5,873 nucleotides of DNA from UBA5359 sp028699365 [NCBI: bacterium] (lineage in GTDB: Bacteria > UBP13 > UBA5359), in assembly GCA_028699365.1 (NCBI GenBank), contig JAQVUQ010000059.1, forward strand, positions 1-5,873, written 5' to 3'. Shown one piece after another: positions 5,482 through 5,873 of the stretch. The notes below the pieces were generated by a model that made no database searches, was not told the origin of the DNA, and was given only the letters and a program-made list of their open reading frames with translations. A program made the position numbers and the translations under genes. How positions within the stretch are numbered: position 1 is the first letter of the stretch; each line of letters opens with the position of its first letter.

Positions 5482-5873
5482 ATGGAAGACAGAAATACTC
5501 GCCAGGAACTACAGGAAACAGCCGACAAATTCCTCATACGTCACAAGAGCATCCTTGATACCACTTCCAAGATGCAGGAATACTGCGCCCGGGTCAACCG
5601 GGCCATTGCCAAAGCCGTCACCTGCTGCGGCTGTATTAAGATAGACGCCGACAAGCAGTGCCTTCCCCCCGATGCAAACTACTCCGATATCCGAGCCTTC
5701 ATGCAAAGCCATCTTAACGGTGCACTCTGCGATAACTGTCGCGATACCATCTCTCATGAGATCGGCACCACCGTCTTTTATCTGGCTGCGCTCTGCAACC
5801 TCCTTGAATTGGATCTGGATACGGTTATCAACGAAGAGGATGAACGTATCCGAACCCTGGGGATTTACAGCCT
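5482..5873 (+). CDS. Small cysteine-rich helical protein, MazG-like C-terminus (partial, runs off the right edge)
   Basis: An open frame of 130 codons plus 2 nt starts with ATG at 5482, with GGAGTGA (5465-5471) 10 nt upstream. The visible protein looks mostly helical and has no signal peptide, so it is probably cytoplasmic. It carries eight cysteines, including CCGC (48-51), C60 and CDNC (83-86), which could bind zinc or another metal. Residues 93-112 (EIGTTVFYLAALCNLLELDL) resemble the helix of MazG-type nucleotide pyrophosphohydrolases, where a glutamate precedes a hydrophobic FYLAxLCxxL run. The canonical EExxE metal-binding helix pair of active MazG enzymes is not evident, so it may be a non-catalytic relative or merely similar in helix pattern. 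From memory, small proteins of this kind occur in Clostridia; I cannot verify this here. It is transcribed divergently from the folK-panB operon under its own promoter. The protein appears nearly complete at the edge. Confidence 0.85.
   Translation, partial: MEDRNTRQELQETADKFLIRHKSILDTTSKMQEYCARVNRAIAKAVTCCGCIKIDADKQCLPPDANYSDIRAFMQSHLNGALCDNCRDTISHEIGTTVFYLAALCNLLELDLDTVINEEDERIRTLGIYS

Noticed and set aside
5509-5757. 82-codon minus-strand open frame opposite the rightward gene
   Set aside because: The plus-strand frame has a ribosome binding site, a promoter and coherent helical protein features through to the window edge; the minus frame is a shadow.

Overview
The window is a bacterial chromosomal segment carrying one tight leftward (minus-strand) gene cluster and the start of one rightward gene, separated by a 174-bp divergent intergenic region. 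I cannot name the organism. Good Shine-Dalgarno sites (GGAGGTG, AAGGA), a consensus-like TTGACA/-10 promoter, GTG and TTG starts, and an RNase E/G carrying a TRAM-like tail fit a Clostridia-type Firmicute or an allied anaerobic lineage. This is inference, not proof.

Layout in order of leftward transcription. (1) 5307-3979: an exported protein of unknown family whose N-terminus is interrupted in frame by three short tandem-repeat tracts. (2) 3982-3482: folK, the folate-pathway pyrophosphokinase. (3) 3492-2662: panB, the first committed enzyme of pantothenate synthesis. (4) 2665-977: an RNase E/G family endoribonuclease with an extra C-terminal TRAM-like domain. (5) 966 to beyond base 1: the membrane domain of an ABC exporter, cut by the window edge before its ATPase domain. 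The junctions are a 4-nt overlap, an 11-nt overlap, a 4-nt overlap and a 10-nt gap, so the five genes look like one operon with translational coupling. No terminator is visible between them. folK and panB are linked metabolically, because PanB uses 5,10-methylenetetrahydrofolate and FolK makes a folate precursor. The RNase and the exporter have no obvious metabolic tie to them.

Rightward, a gene starting at 5482 and cut by the right edge encodes a small, cysteine-rich, mostly helical protein of uncertain function with a C-terminus reminiscent of MazG-type proteins. A good promoter lies upstream of it, with a perfect 7-bp inverted repeat over the -35 box, suggesting regulated expression.

Nothing here is a clear new defence or mobile system. 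The parts most worth a second look are the heptanucleotide-repeat cassette inside the reading frame of the first operon gene, the RNase G-TRAM architecture, and the divergent control region.
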